Shown one piece after another: positions 21,788 to 33,010 of a DNA stretch of 64,000 nucleotides (position 1 is the stretch's first letter; each line of letters opens with the position of its first letter). Source of the stretch: Sphagnum compactum (Eukaryota > Bryophyta > Sphagnopsida > Sphagnales); assembly GCA_965153455.1 (NCBI GenBank), contig OZ234493.1, positions 21,318,213 through 21,382,212 on the forward strand, given 5' to 3'. The notes beneath the pieces are model-generated. The model was not told the origin of the DNA. It was given only the letters and a program-made list of their open reading frames with translations, and ran no database searches. The position numbers and the translations under genes are program-made.

Positions 21788-23046
21788 TGAATGTACGACT
21801 GTGGACTGTCTATCTCAGATATATGGAGAGCAAAAAAGAATCAGAGGAAGGTGATGGGAACATGGACTGCACTATGGTGGCAAATGAAGCAGCAGCAAAT
21901 GTTTTGGAGTGCAAGTTGGATGTCACTGTAGGATCATCTTCCAAGGATACACTGTGGGGCGCATTGCCTAATGACATTCTGGACCGTGCACTTTTATTTC
22001 TTCCATTCCCTGAACTCTTTCGGGTGCGCACTGTGTGCAAGAGGTGGGACTCATTAGTCTTATGCAACAATTTCCAGCACCTGTTTTTGGACTGCCCAGT
22101 AACTTGGGGCCAGTTCTACACACAACGATTTGGCCGGAAAAGTGGTGCCCCAACCTCTGTTTTATGGGCTACCTACGACCTTTCACTGCGCAAGTGGGTT
22201 TGTATGCCTGAAATTATCTTCCCAGCTGCAGTGAAGGCCCTTTCATGGAATCTGGTGGCTGCAAATGGGGGTCTTTTGTGTTTTGCAGCTTTGGAAGCTT
22301 GCAGGATGTTAGTCTGCAACCCCATGACCAAAGCTTGGAAGGAACTCCCTCAAATGAAGAGAATGAACTCCATTGCACCTGCTTTAACCCACATGGTTGT
22401 GAACAATGTGACAAATTCATACACAATCCTGTTTGCGGGGAATAAGAACCACAAGGAATCTGAGGATGGTTATCGAAGCACTGAGGTGTACAATTCCATT
22501 TCAAGCTCTTGGGAACCTGCTGGGCCAGTACCTGCAGATTTGGCTCTCAAGAGTGGAGCATTTTGCAATGGTCTGTTCTACTGCATGACACGGAACTTGA
22601 CAACAGGCTTATACAAAGTGATAATTTTGAATCTGCAGCGGCGGGTCTGGATTGACAAAAATGTTCTACTTCCAGCAGGTTTTGAGAACTACCCGTATGT
22701 GGTAGCTTGTGGTGGTCACATTTATGCAGTGGCTGGGTCTTTGGAAGGTGGGCAATTGCCGATGACAAGCATTGGGATTTTTGAGCTAGAGCCAACTTCC
22801 CTTGAGTGGATGGAAATTGCCTATTACCAAAACAGAGACTTTCTGTGCTCCACTGGGGCAATATATGGATGTGGTGGTGATGGAACAAAGATCTTTGTGG
22901 TGACATATGCATATGACATGCTTGTGGCTGTCTATGATATTTCCCAAGGACATTGGGAGAATCCTATCAAAGGGAGTTTCTATGATTTGAAGGACATCTA
23001 TGAGACAAGGTTTTCTTTCCAACCAGATATAGCCATGTCACCATGA
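21787..23046 (+). CDS. F-box/kelch-type protein (SCF adaptor), 419 aa
   Basis: Intronless 420-codon frame ending TGA. Residues about 56-103 (LWGALPNDILDRALLFLPF ... VCKRWDSLVL) form a clear F-box, the segment that binds SKP1 in SCF ubiquitin ligases. The remainder, about 135-405, is a kelch-like beta-propeller region with repeated hydrophobic blade patterns such as STEVYNSISSSWEPAGPVP and LYKVIILNLQRRVWI, the usual substrate-binding part. No signal peptide or membrane segment is visible. By overall pattern it resembles the plant F-box/kelch group around Arabidopsis At5g15710, though I cannot confirm orthology. The expected role is substrate recognition for ubiquitination in cytosol or nucleus; the substrate is unknown. 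The first ATG is taken, but ATG at 21823 (residue 13, G at +4) is an alternative. Codons look unbroken and the gene appears functional. Confidence 0.88.
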   Translation: MNVRLWTVYLRYMESKKESEEGDGNMDCTMVANEAAANVLECKLDVTVGSSSKDTLWGALPNDILDRALLFLPFPELFRVRTVCKRWDSLVLCNNFQHLFLDCPVTWGQFYTQRFGRKSGAPTSVLWATYDLSLRKWVCMPEIIFPAAVKALSWNLVAANGGLLCFAALEACRMLVCNPMTKAWKELPQMKRMNSIAPALTHMVVNNVTNSYTILFAGNKNHKESEDGYRSTEVYNSISSSWEPAGPVPADLALKSGAFCNGLFYCMTRNLTTGLYKVIILNLQRRVWIDKNVLLPAGFENYPYVVACGGHIYAVAGSLEGGQLPMTSIGIFELEPTSLEWMEIAYYQNRDFLCSTGAIYGCGGDGTKIFVVTYAYDMLVAVYDISQGHWENPIKGSFYDLKDIYETRFSFQPDIAMSP

Positions 23047-23409
23047 ACTTAGTGTTAGTAATGGGGCTTATACATGATGTGTTTCACAACTTCCAGACCA
23101 ACCAATCATCAATCTAGTGTAGATAAATTCTGGTTGGCCAGATGCAAAGTTGTTGGCATGTCACCATGAATGTAGTATCTGGCATTATACAGGCTCAGCA
23201 CAGCTAAGTTGGATACATTGGCTTCACAAAGGTTGTGATGAGATTTCGCAAAGTAATGCTGTTCATGACATCACATTTTGGATGTGCTTGGTTTTTAACT
23301 GCCAACATAGACTGGTAGGTCTTCCTGTTGCTTCTGCAAATGTGGCAGGGACTGATAACACCGGTATATTTGTATGATTGTCTGTCTGTAGTGTTGAGCA
23401 TATTATTAT
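23047..23409 (+). other. F-box gene 3' untranslated/downstream region
   Basis: Follows the TGA stop. It contains GTCTTCCTGTTGCTTCTGCAAATGTGGCAGGGACTGATAAC at about 23318, a diverged copy of the CTTCCTGTTGCTTCCAG phrase seen twice in the leader region. The transcript end is not determined. Confidence 0.45.
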
Positions 23410-23640
23410 ATACTTTACCCACTACCACCAGTTGGACCAGTGGGGAGAAATGGCAGCTAATTGCTGCCATTCTTGATGAGGGTGATGGTCTGATGCTTTG
23501 TTAGTGACTCAGAAAAGGTTTGTTATCAATTCTCATATCCACTTTGCCAAATAGCTTCCCGATATCCAGTACCTGCATTCTCTTGTAACAGCAACAATAG
23601 TGATCTTCAAAGTGTTATTGTGAAGTTATCTCTGCATTCG
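23410..23640 (+). repeat. F-box-locus module, copy C (downstream of the CDS)
   Basis: ACCCACTACCACCAGTTGGACCAGTGGGGAGAAATGGCAGCTAATTGCTGCC, then GATGAGGGTGATGGTCTGATGCTTTGTTAGTGAC, then TCTTCAAAGTGTTATTGTGAAGTTATCTCTGC follow the same order as copies A and B, which lie upstream of the CDS. Confidence 0.6.
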
Positions 23641-25940
23641 TGGAAAGCTTTTTTACACGGTAAACTGGTGAAATTTTACCTCTGTGCAGCTCATGTTGGG
23701 AAACAGTACCAGTGGTGTGGCATGCATTCATTGTGGCAAATAATGGTGGTCAGTTACAGATCACAGCTCTGCCCACAAGTTGTATGCAAATAGATTACCA
23801 AGCAACGGCTCTGTTACAGTCAAGGTAGTAGATCCATTCATCGCGTGTATACATGCTGCATCAACTATCCTGGGTAGGTGTTAAGAAACAATAACTTCAT
23901 CACTTGAAATTTTCCAACTCTAATGTTAACCCTAGATTCTAGGGTGTGGATGTGGTGGGATCAGATCCCTCTGGAATCACTCATTTGAACACCATGGTAT
24001 CTATTGTAATGGCATTCATACCCCCACCCATGGTTACCGTCTCAAAGCAATGCAAGCATAAAAACCTTAAGCTCCCCTCCCACACATATATCATCTACAA
24101 ATGTCTTCCCAAATTTCCACATGCCTCCAATTCATCTTGCTGTAGATGACAGATCCCTTCATGAATTCCCATTTTACCAGACTCACCCACTCTGCACGCA
24201 CAATTCTCAGTTTACAGGCGACTTCTCATCACCCAATGATTCTCACATTCCCACAGACTCTAGCAATTTGATTGTTGAAACAGTCTTCTCTCTGACTGTG
24301 CTCACTTCACAAACAAAACAAACATGGGAGTATACTCCCACACTTACTGATCTTGACATCACTTTCTCATACCCTGATACATCCCTCTGCAACAGGATTC
24401 TAATAAAAATAAAATGACCTTTGTGTTTTGTCTTTGCCAGCATCACTTCTTTGGTGGAGTGGTTGAAGAAGGGAAAATGTTAAACACCTCATAATGAACA
24501 CTATCTAGCGCAAAATGTGGCTAATAGTGTTCAAAACATGATTTATGGTGTAGGGTTTGATTGTTTTGATCATGTAACTACATTAAAGAATTTCTCTTTT
24601 TTTAGTGCTTGATTTTATATTGTTAGTTGGTACTTTCTGTCTCATGATAGAAGTGTAATGGTCAAATTCAACCTAAGACAACAAAACATGTAAAATGTAC
24701 TAAATAATATTTTTAAAAACAAAACATGAAAAATTGTGCCACAAGAGTTCACAAAAAACCATGCAAAGCACAAAATGACTTACATGAAAGTGCATCAAAC
24801 AAAGCTCATCAGGATATTTAGCAATGAGCCTAAAGAAATGCAAAGGACCCAACATCTGTTGAATTTCAAACAGACCAAAGAAATGAAATGAGGATGTTCC
24901 TCTCGCACTTGGACTCTCCTTGGCACATTCATGCTCACATCTTTGACCATGCTCCTCACTAAACACCTAAACTACCTGGATAAGGCAAGCCACGCACTTC
25001 ATTAGCTCCAGCAATCAACTTCCTTTCGTAACCTTAGGGTAATTCTGACCTCTAAACGGATGGGACTAAACTCAATGTGGACTTCTCAATCGATTCAATG
25101 TTTTGTCATCTGGGATTATGATTTCCCATCTTTCAATCTAACCGTAGATTTGTGTTTGATTCAAAGACTTAGTGTGTTGAGGACATCTTTTTGACCCCTT
25201 TCTCAAACCCTCACTCATCGACACCTATGCAACTCATGAGTGTTGTCAAATCAAGAGTTGAACCCAACCCAACATTTAGACCCGGAACTCAATCTGCCAC
25301 GAAAACCGCTGTGCGATGGTTCTAACTTGGACCTTGACTAGATGAATCCTTTCACTTGAGGGTTCAACTAGAAGGGCATGTTAGCTCCTTTCTTAATTGA
25401 TAGACTTCATCCCAAGGAAAAATGAACATCCATTTCATAGAGACCCTTTTTCATGTAACTTGGTTTTTGGGGTCTTATTTTCTGTTCATTGAAAATGGGT
25501 GGTGGTGTGCAGGTTCCACTATCAATGAACACACTTCTTATTATTCATTGTGGGTGCCTGTTTGTTAGTTGTAATAATTAATTGTGTGCTTATGTCTAAA
25601 GTGTGTTTTTTTTAATTTTGGGGGTTGAGGCATTTTTAATTGGCATATCAGAAAAAAAAAACACTCACACTATGGATGCTCTCAAAATAAAAGAATTGGT
25701 CTGAAGAAAACCATGTATATATATATATATAAACAAGGATGGAAATCCATCCACAAAAAGGAATTAGTCTTGTCCTTTCGTCTAGTTATGTAGGTTACAA
25801 GGGTAGAAGTTTGGGCAATGGATATAAAATGAAATGTGGCACTATTGAGAACAGCTTATGGAACACATGGGAACTTGGGAAACATACTGGGAGCATTGCT
25901 GGGAACCATTGAGGAAAATGGTGATTGGCTTACCATCCCA
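23641..25940. other. Intergenic DNA, no gene recognised
   Basis: Moderate AT content. Open frames at 23946-24149 and 24121-24417 (plus) and 24700-24966 (minus) lack domains. A (TA)n microsatellite lies at about 25712-25731. Nothing else could be named. Confidence 0.45.
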
Positions 25941-26213
25941 GAGGTGATGGCTCACTGGTATAGCCCCTTCTGGGACCACAAAAGGTCCTGGGTTCAAACC
26001 CAGTGGTGTGCAGGTGATGAAACTCCTCCTGCCAACTCTCTGCCAAAGAGCTTGACTTGCTTGTGCCAACAGCTTGTTAGGTTGGGTTTTGCTGGTGTGC
26101 TTAGCAAGAAACAAAAAAGAAACAGAAAAGCTAATAAGGGGGGCTTGGGGAATAAGCCTTCTCATTTAGATACTTAGCTTGGATACTACTCAAGCCCCCC
26201 CCCCCCCCCCCCC
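25941..26213 (+). mobile_element. tRNA-derived SINE
   Basis: The head carries an A box TGGCTCACTGG (25948-25958) and a perfect B box GGGTTCAAACCC (25990-26001). Their start-to-start distance of 42 nt is that of a tRNA promoter. The tRNA-like head is followed by an unrelated body and a homopolymer C tract of about 19 nt (26195-26213). The A/B boxes recruit RNA polymerase III in such elements. No target-site duplication was identified, so both ends are approximate; the C tract may or may not be the true tail. An overlapping 113-codon open frame (25836-26177) is incidental. Confidence 0.7.
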
Positions 26214-29200
26214 AAACACCTCTCTCACACATAAGGGGTGGCTTGGAAAGCAAGCTGCCATGAGGGTCCACAAAAGCAATTAGTTGTCCATGGTAGGTAT
26301 ATCTAAGTTATTTCCTGTCATGTGGTGGTGGTAAAAATATTTTTTAAAAAATTATTATTATTATTTTGAAGTGGAACCTTGGTCCCTTATGTGTTGGATT
26401 TTATATTACAATTATTTGCCTCAAATTTATTGGTAGAATTTCATCCCAATAAAAATCTTCACACAAGTAAGTTTTTCAAAACAAAATATTTCTACCAAAT
26501 TGCACATTTTTAAGGGGGATTTGTAGGATTTGAACCTGGTTTCCTTTGTTCTTGGTAAGTCATTTTGGCTTCTTCTAGAAACTCATTCGTTAATGAAAAT
26601 ATAATATTGCCCCTAGAGTCTATAGCCTAGGCACTATATCTTCTTCTCTCATTCATTCGTGAAAGAAAATAAAAATTTGAGAAAGAAATAATAATAGGAA
26701 AAAAAGGTTTGGACCTTTGGGTTGAAGGGGACAATTCTAACCATTGCAACACAATTATTTTTTAAAATGATTCTGCAAGAAAGATATTTAAAGCATTCAT
26801 CATAGTTTGAGTGCAATTACAAAAATTTCAAAAATAATTTCCTTGTTGGGCATTATTTTGCAAATATGTTGAGCATGATGGTGGGTTTAGTTCATTGCTC
26901 TTGTTTAATGCTTGTTATTGTTAAGGGGGTCATTAGTACAAATGAATAGTAAACATATTAGTTAGAGTATTGGTTGGAATAGTAGCTATTAATTTGAATT
27001 ACAATATTTTGGAAGGAAAAATTTCAATACTTACTTCTTGAACATTTTTAAAACATGTTTTGTATTCTTTTTGGTTTGGATTGGTGAAACTTCATTTCAA
27101 AAGTGAGAACACATCTAAGGCAAATAAAACATTGGGATTGAAATTTCTTCTAGGATCAATTAATCTTTTTCCCCCTTTTTCCTTTTAGAATTTGTTCATT
27201 TTCATTATTTTTATTTTGTTCTTAATTTGATAGAATTGGAGCTCAATATCACCAGTTTCAAGCACATTATAGATATTTCTACTGTATATCAAAGGTTGTT
27301 CCCATATTTCAACATTAATAAAAATTCATTAAAACCTCGGCATTTTCCCAACTTCTCTTTATTTTTAAATTTTTCACAACAATTGTAAATTCATGATCCC
27401 CAATTTATGAAATTATGTTTTGAACACCAATTTTAAAAAGTGATTTCATATGATTTCCAAAATTAGACTGGACAACAAAACCAAATTTTAATTTGTTGGA
27501 CTTTCCAACATATAGAAATTTGTGTAGATCCTTAAAATGGAATTATATATACTAAAAGGTGATTTATGCATTATGATTTAAATTTCTCTAGGTGTTATCT
27601 TTTGATAAATTATTTTGAAACTCTTTGACCAAATCAAATCAATATATTGACAAGTGTGTTATTTTATAGAAAGTTGAGTTTTAATCCATTTGATCAAGAA
27701 TCATTTCCCAATTGGTTTCATGATGATTTCAATCTACTATCAATATTGTGAGGATGTTTTAAGTTTCAATATATTCATTTTTTTCATATTTAACATGACC
27801 ATGTTGGATTTAATGTGATTTGAAAATTGGAATGTGTGCATGAAAGTCATGGACCAAAACTATCAAACTAATGATCATTCATACATTCATTCATTTATTT
27901 TCATACCAGTGAAATTGAAACCTTTTTAAACCTCAATTTAAATCTCAATGAGCTTCACATATTACCATCAAAATTGTTTACACATGATTCAAGTAAGATT
28001 TGCATAATGTGTATATTTCAGATAAATCAATTTAGCATAATTCATGATCATTACCTATCATGTTTTGAATTTGGGTCAAGGTTAAAGCTTCTAATGTTGG
28101 CATGGCTTTTTTGATGTTGTAGAAAATTGAAAGGATTCATTATGCAATCCATTTCCATATAATTTGTCAAGTTTTTCAAATTTGCCAATTTTGTAAGATG
28201 TTTGAATAAATGTGAAGAATTGATGTTGAATTATTTGGCTTGATATACAATAACAAGTTTAACATATGAAAATTCAATTTTTTTGTTTTTATAACCTCAA
28301 CATATGGAGTTATACTTGAAGATCTTGGCGCTCAAGTAACTTATGTTATGAACCATGTTTGTAGAAAACTTGACAACAACAACTTCAATGTGACCCTCTA
28401 TGTTAAAGGTATTGCATGATTGGGTTAGAACATTGGATTTACCAACCATTTACAACTCTTGAATGTTTGAGCCAACAATATAATTTGAATACCAAAAATG
28501 CTTTCTTAATGATATCACAAACATTATCATTATATTGATGCGAATATGTTCCATATGCAAATTGATTTTATCTTTTGAAAGATCTCATTCATATGCTTTC
28601 TTATTTTATATATATATATACATCTAAGGTTTTTCATTTTAACATCTAATGTAATCATAAAGTATATTATGTTATTTTACATTTTTAAAACCCTATATAA
28701 ACTTTTTACTTCAATTTATAAGCTCAAAAACCCTTATTGATTTAACCAACAAAAGATTAATTGGTGAATACAAGCACTTTGATTAAAAGTGATTTGGTCA
28801 AATTTGGTCAATTACATTTCGGATATATTTGGCACTAATCATATAATATTAATATTGGTTGCATGCAATTTTATGAATTGTCATATTTACACTAATGTTA
28901 ATTCATATATGTAAAGTTTTTCATTTGGTATTTGATCATATTGGTGAATCATTCTAAGAGCAATAATTAATTAAATGTTTTTAGTACAATGACATTAGTT
29001 AAAGGGCAACTACTAAATGTGTCACAAGTTTCCACCATAAAGTATAACTACAAACTTATTTATCAAGTTGTTTTCGCTTTAAAAGACTAAGCCAATGAAA
29101 TATTTAATTATTTGATCTTATTCTTCTTCATTAAATAATGCAAATATTGTTTGAGAAACCAAAATAAGGTTTAGAATGACTTGTATGCATGTCAATGGTC

Positions 29201-30820
29201 ATAAGACATTTTTTTGGGTAAATAAATTTGCAGATCCATATATATTCACAAACTTTTAACTTATCTCTTTGGTAAAAGTTGTTATTTCCAATAATAGACA
29301 ATACATGACAAAATGTTCAATGAGTGATCATATTTTTTACAACCATTGATGTTGCTACTCTATTACTTATGGTTGCCATTAATGGTTGGATATTTTGGAA
29401 AGTTAAATAAAACAATCATTACAAGCTTGTCCAAATTTAACAAAGTAAGAGAAAAATACTAATTTGATTCATGCAACATTGTCATTGACATTTTTTTTGC
29501 ATGAGGCAATAATGAGATGACAACAAAGTCACAACACCACAAGGAGTAGTAGCACATAACTTTGCTACAATCACAACGCAGTTTCAACATTTCATGGTAT
29601 AGAAGTTTCATGTTCACTCCTTCTAGATGTTATTTTGAGTTTTCATTGTTACTCTAGTAATAAGGCCAAAACAAAAAGGGATATTTTTTCATCATATTTC
29701 ATTTCAAATCACTTTGGATCATTAACTTACATAGTTTTGACTTTTTTAATGACTTTGATAACATTCATGCCAACAAAGCAAAATGGTGATCTAGGGTCAT
29801 TTGACTACACCAAGGAAGAACATTGGACTGTGGCTATCAAGTCCCATGATGTTGCATCCAAATTTGGGACACCAAAGCACCAAACCTCAATTGATAATGT
29901 AGAACAAAACAAATTTCCTCAAGTGGTTTGGTTACAATAGTGGTGCCTTTATTATTATTTAATGTGAATGCCAATTAAGATTGCATTTGACAGTTACCTT
30001 TGTGCTTTAACATCCATCCATGTAATATTAAATTGTTTATATTCACAAGCAATTCATGCAGAAACTACAACTAGTCCATGAGCTCCATACTACCAACAAG
30101 ATAGTTAAAACATGCAAGCTAGTGATGACACTATGGAAGTAGAGAGAAAAGAGGAAACAAAAGAAATGCCTTGGTTTTACTCACAATTAAACAAAAGACG
30201 AACATTATCATGAACCTACTACCTCTTGGAATACATAGATCATGATGCATAGGTCAAAGAGGAAATTTCTTATACCTACTTATAATATGCGTAAGATTTT
30301 TCATTTGTACAATCCTTCCACACTTAATTTGACAAAAAATGGTATCATTCTTTTTTTGTGTTTTTATCAAACTCTAATATATGATATATATTTGTTTGAA
30401 ATGTAACCAATTCTTTTGCTAGGTCAATTAAAAGGGGCACACAAAGGATATCACAAAACTATCATAAAGGTCACATGAATTGAAAGCCTTATTAGTCATA
30501 CCTTAGATTGATTATGATAGGGATAACATTTAAGATGCATTTTACATGCTTGGAACCAATGATGTGTTACAATAGTGACATGATGGATAAAATTATTTTT
30601 TCACAAAAATAAATCAATTGATCGTCACTAGTAGTGCAAACAATAAAAAGTTCAAGTTGTAATAAGTAATGTTATAGAAATTGTAATTGAGAACATTTGT
30701 TTAATAGGTACAAGTATTTGTTAAAACTATGGTTTTTGTTTGTGTTCAATTGTTTTAGAGATTGTGATTTCAAATGATGTTAGTTTCATATAAGGAGAGA
30801 TCCAAATTTTCATGCAAGTT
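26214..30820. other. AT-rich intergenic DNA, no gene recognised
   Basis: Very AT-rich. A B-box-like GGTTCAAATCC can be read on the minus strand at about 26525-26538 without a convincing A box. A short coding-like phrase (EDLGAQVTYVMNHVCRKLD) at about 28320-28380 plus breaks at once. The frame at 29635-29940 (101 codons) has no recognisable domain. Nothing here is supported as a gene. Confidence 0.5.
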
Positions 30821-31345
30821 ACCATATGGATGCCTCCAATTATCACTATTCGCATACACATAAACCACACAACATAAAATTGTTTTAAATGGCCCATCAC
30901 TTACAACTTTTATCCATTATGTCACTATAGTAACATAAATCTGCTCACCTACAAACTATAGGAATCCAAGCCCAAAACACACAAACAAAACCCACATACC
31001 AATGTACACAAACAAAACTAAAAACAAAAAATATTTGCAACAACACATTTCACACATGTTATGTAATTTTAAATCACCAAAAGTGATTTGAAAACACACA
31101 ACTTGGTATTATATCCCAAACACAAAATAACTTTACCCCTATTCCCACTTGAACCGATTCCAAACTAAAACACAATTAAGTATATTAATCTAACTTAATA
31201 TTAATTTCATTATGACTTAATTTGGCAACTAAATGAACATTTTTGACAACTATTGTGTGTTACCATATCAATGCTTCAAATTATTATTGCGCACACACAC
31301 ACACGAACCAAATAACATATAATCATCTTAAATTGCCATCAATCT
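30821..31345 (-). repeat. Two diverged direct repeat units, ~430-bp period
   Basis: GTTACCATATGGATGCCTCCAATTATCACTATTCGCATACACATAAACCACACAACATAAAATTG (from about 30818) is matched by TTACCATATCAATGCTTCAAATTATTATTGCGCACACACACACACGAACCAAATAACATATAATC (from about 31260). The second unit includes an AC microsatellite. Both lie where the LTR of the neighbouring minus-strand gypsy fossil would be expected, so they may be LTR-internal duplications. Confidence 0.6.
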
Positions 31346-31510
31346 TGTTCAAATTGCTCCCTTATTTGGGGCTAAGGTCCCTTTGAATCAAATAACCATA
31401 TAAGAAATTCCTTACATAAATCCATTCAGAGTGAACACTTTGGTTTTAAGGTGAAAAGATCAATAAGTTGGGTGCAAATGTGAACCCCATTATTAGTCAC
31501 CTAATTATAA

Positions 31511-31522
31511 TCCCCCCAAATT
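31511..31522 (-). other. Polypurine tract of the minus-strand gypsy fossil
   Basis: On the minus strand AATTTGGGGGGATT lies just downstream of the PHD-ending reading frame, where the plus-strand primer of an LTR retrotransposon belongs. A very similar AATTTGGGGGTGG stands at the equivalent point of the element ending near 52225. The LTR would continue towards lower coordinates. Confidence 0.45.
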
Positions 31523-31599
31523 GTTTGCCAAAGGTGAATCATCATGGGAACAAACTTAGGATATTCTTATTATTCAATTACAAAAATAATTACCTAGGT

Positions 31600-33010
31600 T
31601 TACATAGTGCACCATGGGCAAAACCATTTTGACTGGTATTTCTTTCCGTGGTGGTGTAAGACATCCCATATACCAACCTTTGAACATTTATCACAAATCA
31701 ACATAATGGCAACCTTCATAGATTGCCCACACAACATACAATATAATCTAGTGGGAACAATTACCAAAGACAAGTGAACTTGACCATCAATATGCAAAAG
31801 ATGACATGATGCATAATTACATACATGATCTTTCCATATTTGACCATCTTGTCTTTCCCCATCTTGTCCCTCCAATAAGAACACTTTAGAACGTAACACC
31901 TTTGGGTTGTTGCAAAATAAGGTGGATCATTTTTCGTGTCATGTTATTATTTTTTGCAAAATGTCATGCTTTTAACATGCCATAAAATCATCATTATGCA
32001 AAAAATTTCATTGGATTAAAATTTTCAACTTGAAAAAGAAAAAATCCATATAAAAAATTGCAAGATATATACATGAAATATAAAGTAATGGATTTTTGAA
32101 ATTGAAGAATATGGATCAATCTTCTGTCTATGGTTTTATATGAGTACATTTTTTTTTATGGAATTTGTTTGGGATATCTTTATAAAGACTCAATATATGA
32201 TTTATAACAACCAAAAAAATCTAGATGCAAAATTTTTGTTATAAAAAACTTAACTCAAAAAAAGTTATGAACTTTTGAAATTTTTGAAATGAACCTTTTT
32301 GATAATCATTTTTGATAGATTTCATTTTTTTGTCTTAACAGGTATGTTAAGAAATGATCTAATTTGGCTTTTATTTTCATAATTTTTATTAATTCATTAA
32401 TCACCTTGTAATCCCCCATTTAAGTAATGATATTAGAATAAATTGTCATTCCTTTTTATGGACTATTTATTCACCAAAATTAGTCCACCTTATTTTGGTA
32501 CCACCCCTCTTGCACTCACAAAATGATATGCCATGTAGTCACATCGAAGGTGGTTGATGTTGGCCACTATAGGTACACATAATTTCTCAATCCAAATTTA
32601 GAGACTCAAGGTTGATAACCACCTCCATGAATAATGGCATAACGAAATGTATTTCAATGATAATTCATTGTCAAAAATTCTTGCCATGAACAATACACAT
32701 AAAAACAAAGTTCTTTGTTGTTCACACATCTGAAACCACATATTTGGATTGTCCAAATTGATAATTATTAGTTCAAGATCATGGCCAAACAATAAGAAGT
32801 AAGGTGAGAATGATGCAAAAAAAAACTTGTTAATTGAATTTATACCTCATAGTTAACCATGGTAGTTGTGTAGTCTTTAGTATGGCCCTTTTGAAGCCCA
32901 TACTTATGCAAACTTCACTTTATCATCGGCACCATTTGTTCAACTAATATGTCTGCCTTATTATAATTTTTGTTGGAATGTTAAACCTAATAAAGACCTT
33001 ATCTAGAAAT
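31600..33010 (-). pseudogene. Ty3/gypsy integrase C-terminal region with PHD finger, decayed and interrupted
   Basis: Minus strand, high to low coordinates. About 33010-32960 reads AFLDKVFIRFNIPTKII, the integrase-core strand preceding the second catalytic Asp, which is lost in decayed sequence. About 32920-32860 holds YGLQKGHTKD, then about 32800-32700 SFFFASFSPYFLLFGHDLEL followed by LDNPNMWFQMCEQQ, typical of the integrase end of one plant gypsy lineage. About 32590-32510 is a degraded segment. The frame then stops at an inserted element (31913-32497) and resumes at 31899 with VFLLEGQDG. A PHD-like finger follows: LYCMLCGQ, MLICDKC, WFCPWC, with three of four Cys pairs intact and the central His/Cys lost (IWDVL where WHMxCL is expected). 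Many stops; inactive. The PHD tail is an inference from motif pattern. Confidence 0.65.
31913..32497. mobile_element. 585-bp insertion with terminal inverted repeats (MITE-like)
   Basis: The left end CAAAATAAGGTGGA (31913-31926) is the exact inverse of TCCACCTTATTTTG at the right end (32484-32497), and the similarity continues imperfectly inwards for about 12 more bases. The interior is AT-rich and non-coding. Removing it rejoins the two parts of the surrounding gypsy fossil, which independently supports insertion. A target-site duplication is not evident, so the superfamily is undetermined. Confidence 0.7.

Noticed and set aside
25836-26177. 113-codon plus-strand and 107-codon minus-strand frames
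   Set aside because: Both overlap the tRNA-like SINE head and body, are antiparallel shadows of each other and have no domain.
26515-26550. B-box-like GGTTCAAATCC on the minus strand
   Set aside because: No convincing A box at tRNA spacing and no tRNA-like fold; listed only as intergenic.
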